Shown: positions 8,299 to 16,794 of the stretch, in pieces
Position numbering within the stretch: position 1 is the stretch's first letter
How the letters are laid out: each line of letters opens with the position of its first letter
NCBI RefSeq assembly: GCF_007666205.1
Contig: NZ_VDOR01000007.1
Coordinates: 1 to 64,000, forward strand
Origin: Kocuria palustris
GTDB taxonomy: Bacteria > Actinomycetota > Actinomycetes > Actinomycetales > Micrococcaceae
Direction of reading: 5' to 3'
DNA length: 64,000 nt
Notes under the pieces: generated by a model
What the model was told of the DNA's origin: nothing
Databases searched by the model: none
Seen by the model: only the letters and a program-made list of their open reading frames with translations
Made by a program: the position numbers and the translations under genes

Positions 8299-9876
8299 GT
8301 GTCCACCGTCCAGACCGCCGCCCAGGAGCAGAGCACGAGTCGCAGCGCATGGGTCGGCCTCGCCGTGCTCATGCTGCCGGTGCTCACCGTGGCCATCACC
8401 ACGACGACCCTCAGCTTCGCGCTGCCCGACATCGCCGCGGATCTGCGCCCGTCCGCCACGCAGCTGCTGTGGATCGTCGACATCTATCCGCTGATCCTCG
8501 CCGGGCTGCTGATCCCCATGGGCACCGTGGGCGATCGCATCGGCCGCCGGCGCCTGCTGATGATCGGCGCGGTCGGCTTCGCCCTGGCCTCCGTGGCGGG
8601 CGGGCTGTCCACGTCCCCGGAGATGCTCATCGCGGCCCGGGTGGCCGTGGCGGTCTTCGGCTCGATGCTGCTGCCGGCCACTCTCGCCCTGATCCGCGTG
8701 CTCTTCACGAGCGACGGCTCCCGCCGCATCGCGATCGCCGTGTGGACCGCCGGCTTCAGCGCCGGCGCCGCCCTGGGCCCGCTCCTCGGCGGCGGGCTGC
8801 TGACCTGGTTCAGCTGGCACGCGGCTGTCCTGGCGCCCGTGCCCTTCTGCCTCCTGTTCGCGGTGCTGGCCCCCTTCCTGCTGCCGGAGTCCCGCGATCC
8901 GCATCCCGGCAAGCTGGACATCGCCTCCGCGGCCCTGGCGATCCTGACCATGACGCCGCTCGTGTACGGCATCAAGACGGCGGCCACCGCCGGCTCGCTG
9001 CTGACCGCGCTGGCGGCCGTGCTCGTCGGGCTGGCCTTCGGCGCCCTGTTCATCATGCGCCAGCGCCGCCTGAGCCACCCCATGCTCGAGCTCGGACTGT
9101 TCCGCTCGGGGCGCTTCTCGGGCGGCGTGCTCGTGAACCTGGCCGCCAACATGGCCCAGTTCGGCTTCCTGTTCTTCCTGACCCAGCACCTGCAGCTCGT
9201 GGTCGGCATGGACTCCTTCACGGCAGGCCTGATGATCATCCCGGGCATGGCCCTGGCGATCGTCTCGGGGCTGGTGGGCGCCCGCTGGGCCGGGACGGCC
9301 GGGCCTCGCACGGTCGTGGTCACCGGCATCCTGCTCATCGCGGCCGGCTACGGCGTGATCGCTCTGTTCGCCGATGCCACCCATTGGCCGCTGACCATCG
9401 GCTACGCGGTGCTCTCCGCCGGGCTGGGCATGGCCACGACGCTGTCCACCGAGCTCGTGGTCGGCTCCGTCCCGCCGGAGAAGTCGGGATCGGCCTCGGC
9501 CATCTCCGAGACCGGCTACGAGGTCGGCGCCGTGCTGGGCACCTCCCTGCTGGGCGGGATCGTCACGGGCCTCTACCAGCGCTTCCTTCGGATTCCCGAG
9601 GGCATCGACACCGAGAGCGCCGAAGCGGCCCAGGAGACGCTCGGCGGCGCCTACGCCGTGGGCGCCCAGGTGCCCGACGGCGATCAGCTCATCGATGCCG
9701 CGGGGCTGGCCTACACCCAGGCCATCCAGACGACGGGAGTCATGACGGCACTCGTCCTGGTCGCCTTCGCGGTGCTGATCCTGCGCATGCTGCGCCGCCC
9801 GGCGCACACGGCCACGGTGGACACCCGCACGGGCCAGATGTCGGTCGTGCCTCCGGCGCGCGACGACGAGGACTGA
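8299..9876 (+). CDS. DHA2-family (14-helix) MFS drug exporter
   Basis: The 525-residue protein belongs to the EmrB/QacA group of proton-driven multidrug exporters. It has about 14 hydrophobic segments, the motif A region GTVGDRIGRRRLLMIG between helices 2 and 3, and the motif C-like stretch SAGAALGPLLGG in helix 5. The GTG start at 8299 is preceded by GAGGAGG. Its C-terminus is short and cytoplasmic. Control by the divergent TetR is likely. A strong terminator follows the stop. Confidence 0.92.
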   Translation: MSTVQTAAQEQSTSRSAWVGLAVLMLPVLTVAITTTTLSFALPDIAADLRPSATQLLWIVDIYPLILAGLLIPMGTVGDRIGRRRLLMIGAVGFALASVAGGLSTSPEMLIAARVAVAVFGSMLLPATLALIRVLFTSDGSRRIAIAVWTAGFSAGAALGPLLGGGLLTWFSWHAAVLAPVPFCLLFAVLAPFLLPESRDPHPGKLDIASAALAILTMTPLVYGIKTAATAGSLLTALAAVLVGLAFGALFIMRQRRLSHPMLELGLFRSGRFSGGVLVNLAANMAQFGFLFFLTQHLQLVVGMDSFTAGLMIIPGMALAIVSGLVGARWAGTAGPRTVVVTGILLIAAGYGVIALFADATHWPLTIGYAVLSAGLGMATTLSTELVVGSVPPEKSGSASAISETGYEVGAVLGTSLLGGIVTGLYQRFLRIPEGIDTESAEAAQETLGGAYAVGAQVPDGDQLIDAAGLAYTQAIQTTGVMTALVLVAFAVLILRMLRRPAHTATVDTRTGQMSVVPPARDDED

Positions 9877-9908
9877 TCCGGTCGGGGCGACGGGCCCCGA
9901 GCACGGTT

Positions 9909-9941
9909 GCGCCCCGGACCCCGCGGAGGGGTCCGGGGCGC
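9909..9941. terminator. Bidirectional terminator between MFS and aminotransferase genes
   Basis: Perfect 14-base arms (9909-9922 and 9928-9941) enclose a 5-base loop between two converging genes. Confidence 0.8.
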
Positions 9942-9972
9942 TCGTGCTCACCGGGGCGGGCGCCGCACCGGC

Positions 9973-11196
9973 TCAGGCGACCTGCTGGTACGAGCCCAGG
10001 AACTCCTCGATGCGATCGAGCGCGGTCGAGAGCATCTCCACGGACGGCAGGAAGACCAGCCGGAAGTGATCCGGGGTGGCCAGGTTGAAGGCCGAGCCGT
10101 GGCTGACCAGGATCTTCTGCTCCTTGAGCAGGTCCAGGGCGAAGCGCTCGTCGTCCACGATGCCGAACTTCTCCACGTCCAGCCGGGGGAACAGGTAGAG
10201 CGCGCCGCGGGCGGGCTGGCAGCTCACGCCGTCGATCGCGTTGAGCCGCTCGTAGGCCAGATCGCGCTGCGCCTTGAGCCGGCCCCCGGGCAGGATGAGG
10301 TCGTTGATCGACTGGTAGCCACCCAGCGCCGTCTGGATCGCGTGCTGAGCTGGGACGTTGGCGCACATGCGCATGTTGGACAGCAGCTTGAGGCCCTCGA
10401 GATAGGACTCGGCGGCCCAGTTGGGGCCGGTGATGGCCAGCCAGCCGGAGCGGTACCCGGCCACGCGGTAGGCCTTGGACAGTCCCGAGAACGTCAGGCA
10501 CAGGACGTCCTCCCCGCACAGCGAGGCCAGGTTGATCATCTCCGCGCCGTCGTACGTGATCTTCTCGTAGATCTCATCGGCGAAGACGACGAGGCCGTGC
10601 TCCTTGGCCAGGTCCACGATCCCCTGCAGCGTCTCGCGCGAGTACACGGCGCCCGTGGGGTTGTTCGGGTTGATGACCACGATGGCCCGGGTGCTCGGGG
10701 TGATCCGGGAGCGGATGTCATCGAGATCCGGGTTCCAGCCGTCGGCCTCGTCGCACTGGTAGTGGACCGGTGTGCCGCCGGAGAGGCAGGTGGCTCCGGT
10801 CCACAGCGGGTAGTCCGGCGACGGGACCAGGATCTCGTCGCCCTCGTCGCACAGCGCCTGCAGCGACATGCTGATCAGCTCGGAGACGCCGTTGCCCAGG
10901 AAGACCTCCGAGACGTCGAGGTTCATGATCCCGCGGGTCTGGTAGTACTGCACGACGGCCGTGCGCGCCGAGTAGATGCCGCGGGAGTCGGAGTAGCCCT
11001 GGGCATGCGGAAGATTCTTGATCATGTCGACCAGGACGGCATCCGGGGCCTCGAAGCCGAACGGCGCGGGATTGCCGATGTTCAGGCGCAGGATGCGGTG
11101 GCCTGCGTCCTCCATGCGCTCCGCCTGCTCGAGGACCGGACCGCGGACGTCGTAGCGGACGTCGGCGAGCTTCTGGGACTGTGTGATCTTGCGCAT
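9973..11196 (-). CDS. alaT: Alanine-type PLP-dependent aminotransferase
   Basis: This 407-residue class I/II aminotransferase closely follows the AlaT/AlaA group, which moves amino groups between alanine and 2-oxoglutarate. Visible features are NIGNPAPFGFEAP near the start, the cofactor-binding NPNNPTGAVYS and FADEIY, the Schiff-base lysine K241 in FSGLSKAYRVAGYRSGW, and the C-terminal FRLVFLP with the substrate-carboxylate arginine. TATCGT 6 bases before ATG 11196 suggests a leaderless transcript. An aspartate or other branched substrate cannot be excluded from sequence alone. It is monocistronic. Confidence 0.85.
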   Translation of the reverse strand: MRKITQSQKLADVRYDVRGPVLEQAERMEDAGHRILRLNIGNPAPFGFEAPDAVLVDMIKNLPHAQGYSDSRGIYSARTAVVQYYQTRGIMNLDVSEVFLGNGVSELISMSLQALCDEGDEILVPSPDYPLWTGATCLSGGTPVHYQCDEADGWNPDLDDIRSRITPSTRAIVVINPNNPTGAVYSRETLQGIVDLAKEHGLVVFADEIYEKITYDGAEMINLASLCGEDVLCLTFSGLSKAYRVAGYRSGWLAITGPNWAAESYLEGLKLLSNMRMCANVPAQHAIQTALGGYQSINDLILPGGRLKAQRDLAYERLNAIDGVSCQPARGALYLFPRLDVEKFGIVDDERFALDLLKEQKILVSHGSAFNLATPDHFRLVFLPSVEMLSTALDRIEEFLGSYQQVA

Positions 11197-11202
11197 GCGG
11201 TC

Positions 11203-11208
11203 ACGATA
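11203..11208 (-). promoter_or_regulatory. Leaderless-type -10 box of the aminotransferase gene
   Basis: TATCGT on the minus strand ends 6 bases before ATG 11196. Confidence 0.5.
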
Positions 11209-11218
11209 CCGCCGCGGA

Positions 11219-12322
11219 CTACTGCTGGGTCCCCCACCAGTAGTCCGCCGCCTCGTACGGCGTGTACGGGGTCGACGACGTCGTCATCCGCGTCAGCTGC
11301 CGCAGCGCCTCCTCGTCCAGGCGCCCGCCGACGTCGTCGATCACTCCGCGGGCCTGGCCGGGCAGGTCCTCGCGCGCCACCGGCACGACGCGCTCCGGGA
11401 TCATGGCGCCCCGGTTGTCCTCGAGCACGACCAGCGCGTTGTCCTCGATCTCCGGGCGGGTCGTGACCACGACGGAGGCCTGCACCTCGTCGCGCAGCAG
11501 GGCGTCGACGGCCTGCTGCGGGGTGTCGAAGCCGACGACCTCCTCGGGCCGGCAGTCGTAGAGGGCCTCGAGGGCCGGCACGGTCACGGGACGCTCGATC
11601 TCCTCCTGGAGCACGCCGATGGTCATCTCCGAGCACTGCTCGGCCAGCGACTCCACCGATCCGCCGGAGAGCTCGGCGCCGGTCGCGGCGGTGACGGCCA
11701 TGGACCGCGTCCGGTCGGCGGCCGACGTGCGCAGCAGCTCCGTGCCCTCGGGGAGCTCCTGCGCCAGGGCGGTCTCGACGTCCGCATCGGTGAAGCCCTC
11801 CCCGTCGGGGCTCTGACCCAGCAGGGAGCCGAGCGGGTCGACCAGCCCGCGCTGCTCGGCCCCGCCGCCGCCCTGGCCGTCCTGGTCGTCCTCGCCGCTG
11901 GGGCCGGGGCTGGGGCCGGCTGCGGCGGAGGGGCCGGCGGACGGGCCGTCGTCCGGGGAGGCCGCGTCGAGCTCGAGGTAGAGGTCGCCCGTGAAGTCCG
12001 GGTACACGTCCAGCCCGCCGCTCTCGACGGCCTCGAGGTAGCCGGACCGGCCGCCGTCGACCTCGCGGACCTCCGCCGGCACGCCGCCGTCCTCGAGGGC
12101 CAGGACCCAGGCGTGGGCGATCGTGCGGGTCTGCAGCGTGGGCCCCGCGCCCACGAGCACCGGCCCCTCCTCGGAGGGCTCCGGGGCGGGCTCCTGCTCC
12201 GCGGCGCACCCGCTGAGCGCGAGCAGGCCCGCCGCCCCCGCAGCCGCGGCCGCGCGCAGACCCCGCCGGGAACCGGGGATGCGCCGGCTCGCGGTGGTGC
12301 GCTGCTGCCCGATCGAGTCCAT
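11219..12322 (-). CDS. Osmoprotectant (OpuAC-type) substrate-binding lipoprotein
   Basis: The 367-residue protein carries a twin-arginine-like and lipoprotein signal (RR near residues 13-20, then LLALSGC), so it should be membrane-anchored outside the cell. The domain matches the glycine betaine/choline/proline-binding OpuAC family: VGAGPTLQTRTIAHAW, GGLDVYPDFTGD, RTRSMAV and FDTPQQAVDAL. A Gly/Pro/Ser/Asp-rich insert of about 45 residues interrupts the domain after LYLELDAAS. No ATPase or permease gene is next to it, so it must work with a transporter encoded elsewhere or act as a sensor. TAGACT lies 7 bases before its ATG. Confidence 0.8.
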   Translation of the reverse strand: MDSIGQQRTTASRRIPGSRRGLRAAAAAGAAGLLALSGCAAEQEPAPEPSEEGPVLVGAGPTLQTRTIAHAWVLALEDGGVPAEVREVDGGRSGYLEAVESGGLDVYPDFTGDLYLELDAASPDDGPSAGPSAAAGPSPGPSGEDDQDGQGGGGAEQRGLVDPLGSLLGQSPDGEGFTDADVETALAQELPEGTELLRTSAADRTRSMAVTAATGAELSGGSVESLAEQCSEMTIGVLQEEIERPVTVPALEALYDCRPEEVVGFDTPQQAVDALLRDEVQASVVVTTRPEIEDNALVVLEDNRGAMIPERVVPVAREDLPGQARGVIDDVGGRLDEEALRQLTRMTTSSTPYTPYEAADYWWGTQQ

Positions 12323-12329
12323 GCGGGCC

Positions 12330-12335
12330 AGTCTA
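12330..12335 (-). promoter_or_regulatory. Leaderless-type -10 box of the binding lipoprotein gene
   Basis: TAGACT on the minus strand ends 7 bases before ATG 12322. The divergent corA promoter lies 30 bases away. Confidence 0.55.
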
Positions 12336-12365
12336 GGGAAGCCCGACGGGCCCGCCGCGCCGCTC

Positions 12366-12371
12366 TAGGAT
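12366..12371 (+). promoter_or_regulatory. Leaderless-type -10 box of corA
   Basis: TAGGAT is followed by 6 bases and ATG 12378. Confidence 0.6.
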
Positions 12372-12377
12372 CGCGGG

Positions 12378-13385
12378 ATGAGCATGCTGCACTGCGCCGT
12401 CTACGCCCGAGGGCGCCGGATCGCCTCTCCCGAGTCCCCGCGCGAATGCGCGCGCCTGCTCGGCGAGCGCCGGGAGCACGACGACGGCCGCTTCGCCTGG
12501 ATCGCGCTGGAATCGCCCGCCCAGGAGGAGTTCGACCAGCTGCAGGAGCGCTTCGAGCTGCACGAGCTGGCCGTCGAGGACTCGCTGCTGGCCCATCAGC
12601 GGCCCAAGACCGAGCGCTACGGCCGGGACGTGTTCACCGTCCTGCGCCCGGCGGCCTACGACGACGACCAGGAGACGATCCGCCTCGACGAGATCCACGT
12701 CTTCCTGGGAGCGGACTTCGTCATCACGGTGCGCTACGACCGCACGAGCACGATCCGGAGAGCGCACGAGCGGCTCGAGGCCGATCCCGAGCTGCTGGCG
12801 CGCGGTCCCACGGCCGTGCTCTACGCGATCGTCGATCAGGCGGTCGACGACTGCTTCCCGGTCCTCGACGGCATCTCGACCGACCTGGACGAGATCGAGG
12901 ACGCCCTGCTGGCCGGCGAGCCCCGGGTCTCCCCGCGGATCTACAGCCTGGCCCGCCAGGTCACCGCATTCCACCGGGCCGTCGAGCCGCTCGAGGACAT
13001 GCTCGCCCGCGCGGCGCGCAGCGATCGGATCCGCGAGGACGAGGACCTGCGCCACCGGCTGCGCGACGTGGCCGATCACGCGGTCTCGGTGACCCGCCGC
13101 GTCGAGTCCCTGCGCCAGGCGCTCAACGACGCGATGCAGCTCGACGCCACCCTGACCGCCGGGCGGCAGAACGATGCCGCGATGCAGCTCAACGAGCAGA
13201 CGAAGCGGATCTCGTCCTGGGCGGCGATCCTCGTCGTGCCCACCCTGATCGCCGGCGTCTACGGCATGAACTTCGACGAGATGCCCGAGCTGCACTGGGC
13301 TCTGGGATACCCGTACGCCCTGGGGCTGATGGCCCTCGCCTCCCTCGTGCTCTACATCGTGTTCAAGCGCAAGGACTGGCTCTGA
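12378..13385 (+). CDS. corA: CorA-family magnesium/cobalt channel
   Basis: CorA proteins are pentameric channels that take up Mg2+ under the control of cytoplasmic metal sites. The 335-residue product has the long N-terminal cytoplasmic alpha/beta domain and stalk helix, then two membrane helices at the C-terminus. The selectivity motif GMN is at residues 296-298 (GVYGMNF), followed by the acidic loop DEMPELHW, and the chain ends in the usual positive tail (KRKDWL). Length and layout are normal. Cobalt, nickel or zinc transport cannot be excluded. Confidence 0.94.
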   Translation: MSMLHCAVYARGRRIASPESPRECARLLGERREHDDGRFAWIALESPAQEEFDQLQERFELHELAVEDSLLAHQRPKTERYGRDVFTVLRPAAYDDDQETIRLDEIHVFLGADFVITVRYDRTSTIRRAHERLEADPELLARGPTAVLYAIVDQAVDDCFPVLDGISTDLDEIEDALLAGEPRVSPRIYSLARQVTAFHRAVEPLEDMLARAARSDRIREDEDLRHRLRDVADHAVSVTRRVESLRQALNDAMQLDATLTAGRQNDAAMQLNEQTKRISSWAAILVVPTLIAGVYGMNFDEMPELHWALGYPYALGLMALASLVLYIVFKRKDWL

Positions 13386-13406
13386 GGCGTCGGCTCCGCA
13401 GCACGA

Positions 13407-13448
13407 CGACGGCCGGCCGCCCTCCGCATCGAGGGCGGCCGGCCGTCG
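13407..13448. terminator. Bidirectional terminator between corA and dedA
   Basis: Perfect 18-base arms (13407-13424 and 13431-13448) enclose a 6-base loop between converging genes. Confidence 0.85.
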
Positions 13449-13466
13449 CAGTGCGCGAGCCTGGGC

Positions 13467-14282
13467 TCAGGCGCGGCGGGAGCGGCGCGCGGCCTTGCGC
13501 TCCTCGCGCTGCTGCCGCACCTGCTCGTCCTTGCGAGCGCGCCGCTCGAGGACCTCGTCCACGCTCTCCTGGCGGGAGCTGTCCGTCTTGCCGCTGCGGA
13601 TCTTGAGGATGCGGCGGATCACCCACCACAGCACCAGGACGATGACCACGACGTAGACGATGTTCGAGAAGACGCCGGCCCACTGCTCCATGAGGTGCCA
13701 CTGCGACCCCAGGATCCAGCCCGCGACCACGAAGATCGTGTTCCAGATCAGGGAGCCGATCGTCGTCAGCACCGTGAAGAACCAGAACGGCATGCGCTCG
13801 ACGCCGGCCGGGATCGAGATCAGCGAGCGGAACAGCGGCACCATGCGCCCGAAGAAGATGGTGTAGGGGCCGTACTTGTCGAACCAGTCCTCGGTGCGCT
13901 CGACGTCGTGGATGTCCACGAGCGGAATCCGGTCCACGATGAGGTAGAGGCGGCGACGGCCCAGCCAGGCGCCCAGCCCGTAGAGGGCCATGGCCCCGAC
14001 GACCGAGCCGAGCGTGGTCCAGAAGATGGCCTCCCACAGCGTGAACCCGCCCTGGGTGGCCGTGAAGCCGGCCAGGGGGAGGATGATCTCCGAGGGCAGC
14101 GGCGGGAACAGGTTCTCGAGGGCCACCAGGAGCCCGGCCCCCGGAGCGCCGATCGCGTCCATGAGGTCCACGGACCACCCGGCGATGCCGGTCAGCCCGG
14201 CCTCCTCCGAGGCGCTCTGGGCGGGGATCTGCGGGGCGGCCTGGGCGGCTGCGGTCAGCGCTGCGGAGCTGAACAAGGGCAT
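13467..14282 (-). CDS. DedA-family membrane protein
   Basis: DedA proteins move undecaprenyl phosphate or other lipids across the membrane and affect envelope stability. The 271-residue product has the family signature: ENLFPPLPSEIILPLAGF with its conserved glutamate, GAWLGRRRLYL, the stretch DKYGPYTIFFGRMVPLFRSL with the conserved arginines, and IPAGVERMPFWFF. Four or more membrane helices are evident and the C-terminal 45 residues are highly charged and basic. GAGGAG precedes the ATG. Which lipid it carries is not predictable. Confidence 0.92.
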   Translation of the reverse strand: MPLFSSAALTAAAQAAPQIPAQSASEEAGLTGIAGWSVDLMDAIGAPGAGLLVALENLFPPLPSEIILPLAGFTATQGGFTLWEAIFWTTLGSVVGAMALYGLGAWLGRRRLYLIVDRIPLVDIHDVERTEDWFDKYGPYTIFFGRMVPLFRSLISIPAGVERMPFWFFTVLTTIGSLIWNTIFVVAGWILGSQWHLMEQWAGVFSNIVYVVVIVLVLWWVIRRILKIRSGKTDSSRQESVDEVLERRARKDEQVRQQREERKAARRSRRA

Positions 14283-14438
14283 GGGTCTCCTCGGAAGGGT
14301 TCACGGGGGTCGGGCGGGGCCCACGAGCCGACGAGCGGCGTCGAATCTGCCGGGCATTGTTCCAGACGGGTCCGAGTGCGGGCTGGGAGCGCCCGGCGGG
14401 CGCGCCGCAGGAGCCAGGTCGCGTGCAGGCAGGCCCGC

Positions 14439-14444
14439 TAGCCT
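14439..14444 (+). promoter_or_regulatory. Leaderless-type -10 box of the mscS-like gene
   Basis: TAGCCT is followed by 7 bases and ATG 14452, which supports this start. Confidence 0.6.
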
Positions 14445-14451
14445 CCAGGGC

Positions 14452-15474
14452 ATGCAGATGCTCGGCTCGACGGAGCCCGCCCCCGCGGATCTCACCTCCT
14501 GGTCCTTCTGGCTCGGCACCCCCGCCCGGGTGCTGCTGATCCTGGCGATCGCACTGGTGGCCTCCGCGCTGATCCGGCTCATCATCAAGCGCGTGACGCG
14601 CAGCATCGCCCGGGGAACCCACGCCCGGGTGGTCTCCAAGCTCGAGTCGGGGTCCCTGCAGTGGGTCGAGGACTCCGGGATCGCCACGCAGCGGCAGGCG
14701 CAGAGGGCCCGCACCGTGGGCGCGGTGCTCTCCTCGGTCGTGGTGCTGGTCATCTGGGCCGTCGCGCTGCTCATGATCATCTCGGAGCTCGGCTTCGACA
14801 TCGCGCCCGTGCTCGCCTCGGCCGGCATCGCGGGCGTGGCCCTGTCCTTCGGCGCCCAGTCGCTGGTCAAGGACTACCTCTCGGGGATCTTCATGGTCGC
14901 CGAGGACCAGCTCGGCATCGGCGACGTCGTGGATGTGGGCGAGGCCTCCGGGACGGTCGAGGACGTCGGGCTGCGGGTCACCCGCGTGCGCGACGTGGAG
15001 GGCACCCTGTGGCACGTGCGCAACGGGGAGATCCTGCGCGTGGGCAACCAGTCGCAGGGCTGGGCGCAGTGCGTGCTGGACGTGCCGCTGCCCTACGACG
15101 CCGATCTGGACGCCATGGTGGGCACGCTCGAGACCGAGCTGGCGAGCCTGCCGGAGGATCCCGAGGTCGGCCGGCACGTCATGGGCGAGCCCGAGGTGTG
15201 GGGCGTCGAGGCGCTGTCCGGGGAGTCGCTGACGGTGCGCCTGGCCGTGCGGACGGCCCCGGCGCAGCAGTGGGCCGTGGCCCGGGCGCTGCGGGTGCGG
15301 ATCAAGAAGATGCTCGACCGGGAGGGCCTGCGGGTCCCGCTCGTGAACCAGACCGTGATCCGCGACGGCGGGCCGTCGACAGGCTTCCCGCACGGCGGCG
15401 CACCGCCCACGGGAGCCCAGCCGATCGTCGGCGGCGGGCAGCCGCAGCAGCCCGGACGACAGCAGCAGACCTGA
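14452..15474 (+). CDS. mscS: Small-conductance mechanosensitive channel, MscS family
   Basis: The 340-residue protein has three membrane helices: about residues 22-45, 85-107 and a pore-lining segment GIAGVALSFGAQSLVKDYLSG. The beta domain follows (GIGDVVDVGEASGTVEDVGLRVTRVRD), with the typical HVRNGEI strand, then the alpha/beta cage (about 200-300) and a Gly/Pro/Gln-rich tail. Such channels open under membrane tension and release solutes during osmotic downshock. Nearby CorA and the osmoprotectant-binding lipoprotein fit a loose ion and osmotic neighbourhood, though they are separate transcription units. The last 35 residues are low complexity. Confidence 0.93.
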   Translation: MQMLGSTEPAPADLTSWSFWLGTPARVLLILAIALVASALIRLIIKRVTRSIARGTHARVVSKLESGSLQWVEDSGIATQRQAQRARTVGAVLSSVVVLVIWAVALLMIISELGFDIAPVLASAGIAGVALSFGAQSLVKDYLSGIFMVAEDQLGIGDVVDVGEASGTVEDVGLRVTRVRDVEGTLWHVRNGEILRVGNQSQGWAQCVLDVPLPYDADLDAMVGTLETELASLPEDPEVGRHVMGEPEVWGVEALSGESLTVRLAVRTAPAQQWAVARALRVRIKKMLDREGLRVPLVNQTVIRDGGPSTGFPHGGAPPTGAQPIVGGGQPQQPGRQQQT

Positions 15475-15533
15475 CGACTCCGGGTCCAGTCCCCGGCCGG
15501 GCGGCCGAGGCGGTGCTCGAGTCGGCGACCGGC

Positions 15534-16559
15534 TCAGCGGCCGCGCCCGGGCCGTCCGCCGCGGCCCTTGGGCCTGCCTCCGGGGCGCCCGCCGCCCGAA
15601 CGGCGCGGCTTCCCGCCGGCCAGGCGCTTGCCCGCGAGCTGGTCGCCGCGGCTCGTGCCCTTCCCGGTGCGCGCGCTCCCGCCGCCGGACTTCGTCGCCG
15701 AGCCGCGCCTGCGCGCAGAGCCCGCCGCCCGCCGCGCCTCGGGAGCGTGACCGGCCGGGAGGCCGTCCTGCTCCGCCGAGGGGCCCGTCTCGCTGCTGCG
15801 CGAGGTCCCCTCCCGGCGACCGCGCACGATGCCCAGGAAGTCCTGGACCATGGCCTCGGTCCGCTCCGGCAGGTCCCGGGGCCACACGAGGACGACCGGC
15901 ACGAGCGGCAGATCCGGGATCGGGCGGTAGGTCAGGTCCTTGCGGTGGTGCCAGCGCGCGACCGACATGGGCGTCACGAGCAGCCCGGCTCCCGCCGCGA
16001 CCAGCTCGACCGCGGCCCCGGAGTCGGCGATCTCGGGCAGCTCGCGCGGCTCGCCGGAGTCGTCCGTCCCGCGGCCCTCGGTCGAGGGCCGGTGCTCGGG
16101 CAGCTGGCCCAGGTCCTGCAGCAGCCACTCGTCCGCGAGCTCGGCGATGGGGACGTCGTCGAGCAGCGTCAGCTCCTCGTCGACGGGCAGGACGACGACC
16201 TGCTGCTCCTCGTAGAGCTCGACCGCATGCAGGGACTCCCGGACACGGGTCAGATCGGCGAGCGTCAGGTCGCCGTCGGGCCGCGGGTGCGGCGCCAGCC
16301 GGACGAGCGCGACGTCCACCGCCTCCCCCAGGACCTGCGGCCACCGTCCGGGGGCCAGCTGCCGCTCCTCGAGCCCGTCGCCGTGCGTGCGCTCGCGCCA
16401 GCGGCGGAACCACTTGCCGGGCATCATCCCGACCTCGTAGCCCACGCGCAGGACCGGGACGTCCTGCGGCTCGGGGCCGGCGATCCCCGGCTGTCCGGCG
16501 TCGTCCTGCGGCCCTGCGGCGTCCTGCGGCTCGGGGTCCGGGTGCGCGGGGGTTTCCAT
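15534..16559 (-). CDS. LysR-type substrate-binding domain without HTH, with basic RG-rich tail
   Basis: The 341-residue product has a disordered, acidic, Pro-rich N-terminus (1-35), then an effector-binding domain like that of LysR regulators: LRVGYEVGMMPGKWFRRW, DVALVRLA, VVVLPVDEEL, then GAAVELVAAGAGLLVTPMSVARW. The usual N-terminal winged helix is absent. The last 90 residues are rich in Arg, Lys and Gly, and could bind nucleic acid non-specifically. Similar free-standing domains occur in related actinobacteria. TAGTCT ends 7 bases before ATG 16559, so the start is well supported and the missing HTH is not a start-site error. Its ligand and role are unknown. Confidence 0.75.
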   Translation of the reverse strand: METPAHPDPEPQDAAGPQDDAGQPGIAGPEPQDVPVLRVGYEVGMMPGKWFRRWRERTHGDGLEERQLAPGRWPQVLGEAVDVALVRLAPHPRPDGDLTLADLTRVRESLHAVELYEEQQVVVLPVDEELTLLDDVPIAELADEWLLQDLGQLPEHRPSTEGRGTDDSGEPRELPEIADSGAAVELVAAGAGLLVTPMSVARWHHRKDLTYRPIPDLPLVPVVLVWPRDLPERTEAMVQDFLGIVRGRREGTSRSSETGPSAEQDGLPAGHAPEARRAAGSARRRGSATKSGGGSARTGKGTSRGDQLAGKRLAGGKPRRSGGGRPGGRPKGRGGRPGRGR

Positions 16560-16566
16560 GCCGCTC

Positions 16567-16572
16567 AGACTA
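16567..16572 (-). promoter_or_regulatory. Leaderless-type -10 box of the LysR-domain gene
   Basis: TAGTCT on the minus strand ends 7 bases before ATG 16559. Confidence 0.55.
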
Positions 16573-16672
16573 GAGGCTCCGCCGGTGGCCGCGCGCCGAC
16601 CGGGTCGGACAGCGGGATCCGAGCGGAGTTGGACGACGGGCCCCGGGAGGCGTACCCTGGTCTGGTTCGTCA

Positions 16673-16745
16673 GGGGCTATAGCTCAGTTGGTAGAGCGCT
16701 TCGTTCGCAATGAAGAGGTCAGGAGTTCGATTCTCCTTAGCTCCA
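16673..16745 (+). tRNA. tRNA-Ala (CGC)
   Basis: A complete 73-base cloverleaf: acceptor GGGGCTA/TAGCTCC, D-arm GCTCAGTTGGTAGAGC, anticodon loop TTCGCAA with anticodon CGC for GCG codons, T-arm AGGAG-TTCGATT-CTCCT, and discriminator A. The acceptor stem contains one G-U pair. CCA is not encoded. Confidence 0.95.
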
Positions 16746-16752
16746 CTGTTCA

Positions 16753-16793
16753 GAGGGGCCCGGTCGGCGCAGTGTGCGCAGACCGGGCCCCTC
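16753..16793. terminator. Terminator after tRNA-Ala
   Basis: Perfect 13-base arms (16753-16765 and 16781-16793) enclose a second small hairpin (GCGCA-GTG-TGCGC). It separates the tRNA from the converging hydrolase gene and can serve both. Confidence 0.75.
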
Positions 16794-16794
16794 G

